Origin: Candidatus Aquidulcis sp.
Lineage (GTDB): Bacteria > Chloroflexota > Anaerolineae > UBA4142
DNA length: 64,000 nt
NCBI GenBank assembly: GCA_020723345.1
Contig: DYJA01000005.1
Coordinates: 1 to 64,000, forward strand
Direction: 5' to 3'
Shown here piece after piece: positions 59,973 to 64,000 of this stretch. The translations under genes and the position numbers were made by a program. A model generated the notes under the pieces. That model worked only from the letters and a program-made list of their open reading frames with translations. It did no database searches and had not been told where the DNA came from. Each line of letters starts with the position of its first letter. The stretch's first letter is position 1.

Positions 59973-61595
59973 CTATTGCGCGATCGAACTAATCGGCACA
60001 AACGCCACCACCTTCGTCCCCTTGCCGTGTTCCGATTTCACGTACACATTCCCGCCGAACAACTGCGCGCGTTCTTGCATTCCCATCAATCCAAAATGCC
60101 CCGCGCGCGCGTACGCGGTCGGCGCATCGGGCGCGGCAAAACCCACGCCGTCGTCCTCGACGGTTGCGGTGACGGTGTCCGCATCGAACGCGAGCGTGAC
60201 CGCGCTGTGCTGCGCGTGCGCGTGCTTGGCGACGTTTCGCAACGCCTCTTGTACGATCCGAAAGAGCGCCAGTTCGCGTTCCCCGTCGAGCCGCGCTGCC
60301 GTGCCCTGCGTCTGAAATTGCGCGTTCGATTCGCGCGCCAACATTTCGAGTGCGGGAATCAAACCCAGGTCTTCCAAATAAGTGGGGCGTAGGTCGCGCA
60401 CAAATTGTCGCACCGAGCCGAGCGTAGTTCCCACGAGTTCCCTGAGTTCCCTGAGTTTTCCCGCTGCGCTCGACGGTTCTTTCGCGAATGCCTTTTCCAC
60501 CATTTCGATTCGCTGTTGCAACGCGATCAGGGATTGGATCGTGTCGTCGTGCAGTTCGCGCGCGAGCCGCATCCGCTCGTCCTCTTGTCCGCGTGTCATC
60601 GCGGTGATGTAATTCTGCATCGCGTTTTGCGCCGCGCTCACCTGCCGCGCCATACTGTCCAGCGTCGCGCGCAGTTCCTCGATCTCGCCGACGCCGCCCA
60701 CGCTTTGTTCCGCCGCGTGATAGTCGCCGAACGCGATGCGATTCGCGGCTTGCGCGAGATTCTGCAATGGGCGAACGATATTGCGGACGCCGAAATAGAC
60801 CGCGCCGAGCGCGACAATCGCCGCGAGCAACAGCACCAGCGGCAGCAAGATCGAGTACTGAAACATCGGCGCGACGATCTCCGCCCACGGCTCTTCGACC
60901 AGCAAGCCCCAGCCCGTCGGCGCAATCGGCGCGTAACCGACGACGAGTTCCGCGCCGTCCGCCGCGTGATGAAACGTCGCGCCGCTTTCGCCGCGCATCA
61001 CTTCGAGGATACCGGCGTGCTTGGACATGTCAACGCCCACGCGCGCCGCGTCCGGGTGCGCGATGATTTCGCCGCGCGCGTCGACGAGATACGCGACGCC
61101 GTGTCCGCCGAAACCCAGGTTCGCGAGTGGCGGCGGCGCGAATGCGCCGATCAGCGCGCCGCGCTGCGTCGACGCGGCGACGAGGACGCGCGTTATGCCG
61201 TTTTCGACGAATGGGAGCGAAAAGGAAATATTTTTCGAGGAGAGTAGCGGAACAATTTGGGCGCGGCGAGTTTGCCAAATCTCCCTTGTCGGCTGCGCGC
61301 TGACCAGGTTGCCCGTGGAATCGAAGAGCGCGATTCCACCGTCGAACGCGGCGCAACTCGTATCGCATTGCGCGGGGACGGTTGGATCGAGCGTGGGCAG
61401 CAAGCGCGCGCGCATCGTCAACGCGTCCGCCCACTGCGCGGCTGCCACGCGCGCAACCGCGCCGTCGCGCTCGGCGACCATTTCGCGCATCGCGTTTTGA
61501 TGACTCGTCACGCCCAGCCACGCCACGCCGATCAAGATGATCGCCAGCGGCAGAATGATCCAGAGGAGGAGTTGAGTACGGAGATCGCGGAACAT
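59973..61595 (-). CDS. membrane sensor histidine kinase (Cache, HAMP, HisKA_3)
   Basis: A 540-residue kinase. TM1 (10-30), an extracytoplasmic Cache-like domain (about 35-255), TM2 (270-290), HAMP, then HisKA_3 with the phospho-His in ARELHDDTIQSL and a HATPase_c domain (VEDDGVGF, GLMGMQERA). Its partner regulator is directly upstream. The ATG is next to a hairpin formed by 7-bp words, and no ribosome site is visible. Confidence 0.92.
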   Translation of the reverse strand: MFRDLRTQLLLWIILPLAIILIGVAWLGVTSHQNAMREMVAERDGAVARVAAAQWADALTMRARLLPTLDPTVPAQCDTSCAAFDGGIALFDSTGNLVSAQPTREIWQTRRAQIVPLLSSKNISFSLPFVENGITRVLVAASTQRGALIGAFAPPPLANLGFGGHGVAYLVDARGEIIAHPDAARVGVDMSKHAGILEVMRGESGATFHHAADGAELVVGYAPIAPTGWGLLVEEPWAEIVAPMFQYSILLPLVLLLAAIVALGAVYFGVRNIVRPLQNLAQAANRIAFGDYHAAEQSVGGVGEIEELRATLDSMARQVSAAQNAMQNYITAMTRGQEDERMRLARELHDDTIQSLIALQQRIEMVEKAFAKEPSSAAGKLRELRELVGTTLGSVRQFVRDLRPTYLEDLGLIPALEMLARESNAQFQTQGTAARLDGERELALFRIVQEALRNVAKHAHAQHSAVTLAFDADTVTATVEDDGVGFAAPDAPTAYARAGHFGLMGMQERAQLFGGNVYVKSEHGKGTKVVAFVPISSIAQ

Positions 61596-61663
61596 AGTGT
61601 TCAGTGTTCAGTGTTCAGTGTTCAGTTGGGCAATATCTGAATACTGAACACTGAATACTGTTA
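61596..61663. repeat. AGTGTTC-word hairpin between response regulator and kinase (site H)
   Basis: Left arm 61602-61625 and right arm 61637-61660 pair at 22 of 24 positions; each arm is a tandem of CAGTGTT/CAGTATT words. On the minus strand the regulator's TAA stop (61661-61663) adjoins the first word and the kinase ATG adjoins the last, so the element fills the gap completely. Confidence 0.9.
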
Positions 61664-62323
61664 CTCCAGCACAATCCATTTTTGTCTCACCGCGTACAAT
61701 ACCGCTTCGGTGCGCGTGGTCATATTCAACTTGGAATAGATATTCGCAAGATGACCTTGCACGGTGCGGTCGCTGATGTTCAGTTCGACGCCGATTTGTT
61801 TGTTACCCATCCCTTTTGCCGCGAGACGTAACACTTCGAGTTCGCGTTCGGTCAACGGCTCGACAATTTCATCGCGCGCCGTTTCACCTCCCGCCGCGCG
61901 CTGCACTAATTTTTTCGCGACCGACGGCGACAAAGCGGATTCGCCCGCCGCGATCGCGCGCACCGCGCGGCAGATTTCGTCGGAACTCGCGGTTTTCAAA
62001 AGATAGCCGCTCGCGCCTGCCTGCAACGCGGCGAAGATGTACGGCTCGTCTTCGTACGCGGTGAGCATCAACACGCGCGTGTTTGGAAATTCTTTTTTCA
62101 CGCGGCGCGCGGCGTCCAGTCCATTCATGCGCGGCATCTGAATATCGAGCACCGCGACTTCGGGCTGCTCGCGCGCGATGAGCGCGAGCGCTTGTTCGCC
62201 GTCGTTCGCCTCCGCGACGACGCGAATCGCGGCGTCCTCCTCCAAGAACTCGCGGATCCCTTTGCGGACAACGGCGTGATCGTCGGCGAGAACGACACGG
62301 ATGAGTGGCTCGGTATTTTTCAT
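61661..62323 (-). CDS. NarL/LuxR-family response regulator
   Basis: A 220-residue regulator with a receiver domain (phospho-Asp in VAVLDIQMPRM) and a C-terminal LuxR helix-turn-helix (ELEVLRLAAKGMGNKQIGVEL). I start at MKNTEP because GGTGAT lies before it; 33 upstream codons cover a hairpin. It precedes its kinase in the same direction. Confidence 0.93.
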   Translation of the reverse strand: MKNTEPLIRVVLADDHAVVRKGIREFLEEDAAIRVVAEANDGEQALALIAREQPEVAVLDIQMPRMNGLDAARRVKKEFPNTRVLMLTAYEDEPYIFAALQAGASGYLLKTASSDEICRAVRAIAAGESALSPSVAKKLVQRAAGGETARDEIVEPLTERELEVLRLAAKGMGNKQIGVELNISDRTVQGHLANIYSKLNMTTRTEAVLYAVRQKWIVLE

Positions 62324-62365
62324 CGGATCACCTTTGGCGCAAATCTTAACACACTCGTCAACGAA

Positions 62366-62408
62366 ACGCAAACTCGCCGCGTTCGGACTGAACGCGGCGA
62401 GTTTGCGT
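62366..62408 (-). terminator. perfect 19-bp hairpin, probable terminator of the SHOCT genes
   Basis: Arms 62366-62384 and 62390-62408 are fully complementary with a 5-nt loop. On the minus strand the stem is followed by GTTTCGTT, a modest U-tract. It separates the SHOCT genes from the two-component pair. Confidence 0.72.
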
Positions 62409-62422
62409 GCAGCATATTCCAT

Positions 62423-62662
62423 TTACGCGCCCAGATCGCGACGCGCTTGCTCGAATTGCTCTTTGGTGACTTCGCCCTTGGCATAGCGCGTCTGCAAAAT
62501 CGCCAAGGGCGTTTGCCCTGGCGTTGGCGTTGCCGCCGCGCCCTGATTATTGCGCGCGGCGGTGGCGACCAGCCACACCGCGCCGCCGATGATCAAAACC
62601 CAGAACGCGATCATCAGCAATCCGCCGAACGCCATACCACCGAAACCGAATCCGCCCATCAT
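62423..62662 (-). CDS. small membrane protein with SHOCT domain
   Basis: A 79-residue protein with one TM (about 15-38) and a C-terminal SHOCT motif (ILQTRYAKGEVTKEQFEQ). SHOCT segments are short and often end membrane proteins, probably aiding oligomerisation. It follows the larger SHOCT gene by 1 bp. Confidence 0.8.
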   Translation of the reverse strand: MMGGFGFGGMAFGGLLMIAFWVLIIGGAVWLVATAARNNQGAAATPTPGQTPLAILQTRYAKGEVTKEQFEQARRDLGA

Positions 62663-62663
62663 T

Positions 62664-63029
62664 TTACACCTCCAAAACTTTTTTCATTTCGTCGAATTGC
62701 TCTTTCGTGATTTCGCCGCGCGCGTACCGCGTTTTCAAGATCTCGATTGCCGAATCGGGACGCGTCGCGCTGGTTACGCCGCCCGCGTCGCGCGCGACCC
62801 AGACGACGAGCAGCGCGATGCCGCCGAGGACGAGCGCCCAGGTGACGAGCGAGGCAATCGCGCCGATGGGATTGTAACTCCAGCCGCCCATCATTCCGCC
62901 ATAGCCGCTCATCATTCCAGGTCCCATCATACCAAATCCGCCCAATCCCATCATTCCCACACCGCCGAGCAGCGCAACCGCCAGCACGACGATGAGGACG
63001 ATGCCGAGCACCCAATTTGTGTTTTTCAT
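62664..63029 (-). CDS. membrane protein with SHOCT domain
   Basis: A 121-residue protein starting MKNTNW after GGGAGG. TM1 (8-28) leads to a Gly/Met-rich segment (GMMGPGMMSGYGGMMGG) and TM2, then a SHOCT motif (ILKTRYARGEITKEQFDE). The Met-rich stretch may bind copper, consistent with the copper-type ATPase upstream; that is inference. Confidence 0.8.
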   Translation of the reverse strand: MKNTNWVLGIVLIVVLAVALLGGVGMMGLGGFGMMGPGMMSGYGGMMGGWSYNPIGAIASLVTWALVLGGIALLVVWVARDAGGVTSATRPDSAIEILKTRYARGEITKEQFDEMKKVLEV

Positions 63030-63061
63030 TTTCGCCTCCCGCATTCTCGATTTCTGCGAAC

Positions 63062-63094
63062 ATTCTAACGCGTCGTTGTGAAGATTGAATGAAG
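63062..63094 (-). promoter_or_regulatory. candidate activator site and -10 box of the SHOCT operon
   Basis: On the minus strand TTCATTCAATCTTCAC (63079-63094) has two TTCA half-sites 11 bp apart, as bound by OmpR/PhoB-type regulators, and TAGAAT (63062-63067) follows as a -10 box. No consensus -35 box is present. Confidence 0.4.
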
Positions 63095-63190
63095 ATCGCG
63101 TGTCACTGTTTTGTGATTCAGTATAATCTGCATCGTCGCGTCGCGCCACCGCCATTGGACGCGATTGCGCCGCGCCATTTGGCGCGGCGA

Positions 63191-64000
<810 letters not shown>

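Noticed and set aside
63122-63127. Plus-strand TATAAT as a promoter
   Set aside because: There is no matching -35 box and no plus-strand gene downstream.

Overview
The window reads as bacterial chromosome of high G+C with many CGCG-rich stretches. The gene families point to Chloroflexota, probably near Anaerolineae. This is inferred from gene style (zinc-ribbon/cyclase/AAA/TPR protein, Gly-rich RRM protein, dipeptide ABC systems beside creatininase and M20 genes, NTE-like patatins) and not from a marker phylogeny. I see no rRNA, tRNA or CRISPR array.

Layout. 1-6.0 kb: a minus-strand run of hydrolases (M28, alkaline-phosphatase-like, creatininase, M20) with a ferredoxin and a Cys-rich membrane protein; a small inverted-repeat element lies at 1340-1521. 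6.0-9.5 kb: a restriction-modification island (DUF4928-like, Vsr, C5 methylase, second methylase). 9.5-26.9 kb: an M20 peptidase, a secreted protein and three dipeptide-type ABC modules (substrate-binding protein + DppB-like + DppC-like), two led by GntR regulators and one carrying two creatininase paralogues. No ABC ATPase gene is present. 27-33 kb: an anchored metallopeptidase, Dus, an RNA-binding protein, a lone binding protein and MutM. 32.9-33.6 kb: a c-di-GMP-I (GEMM) riboswitch with terminator in front of a small secreted protein. 33.7-44.1 kb: a class III cyclase fused to ATPase/TPR, two cyclic-nucleotide-domain patatin phospholipases, a GAF histidine kinase and a TPR membrane protein. 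44.1-46.1 kb: an IS that ended both neighbouring genes; an RlmI-type methyltransferase has lost its catalytic half. 46-50 kb: a lipid-kinase-like gene, a DUF4926/DUF6883 pair and a second restriction-modification system. 50-54 kb: trxB, rsmE, prmA, dnaJ. 54-60 kb: a metal-homeostasis locus (DtxR/MntR-type regulator with its own operator, multicopper oxidase, ZIP and Nramp transporters, UspA). 60-64 kb: a NarL-type two-component pair, two SHOCT proteins and the 3' part of a copper-type P-ATPase.

The feature least explained by annotation is a family of intergenic elements built from near-tandem 7-, 8- or 10-bp words. Many fold into hairpins because the word reappears inverted, and most begin exactly at, or overlap, the stop codon of a minus-strand gene. 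The architecture recurs but the word differs between sites. Other regulatory signals include three probable leaderless genes, a dyad operator at each of two regulator genes, and a 16-bp palindrome between the -35 and -10 boxes of the riboswitch transcript.
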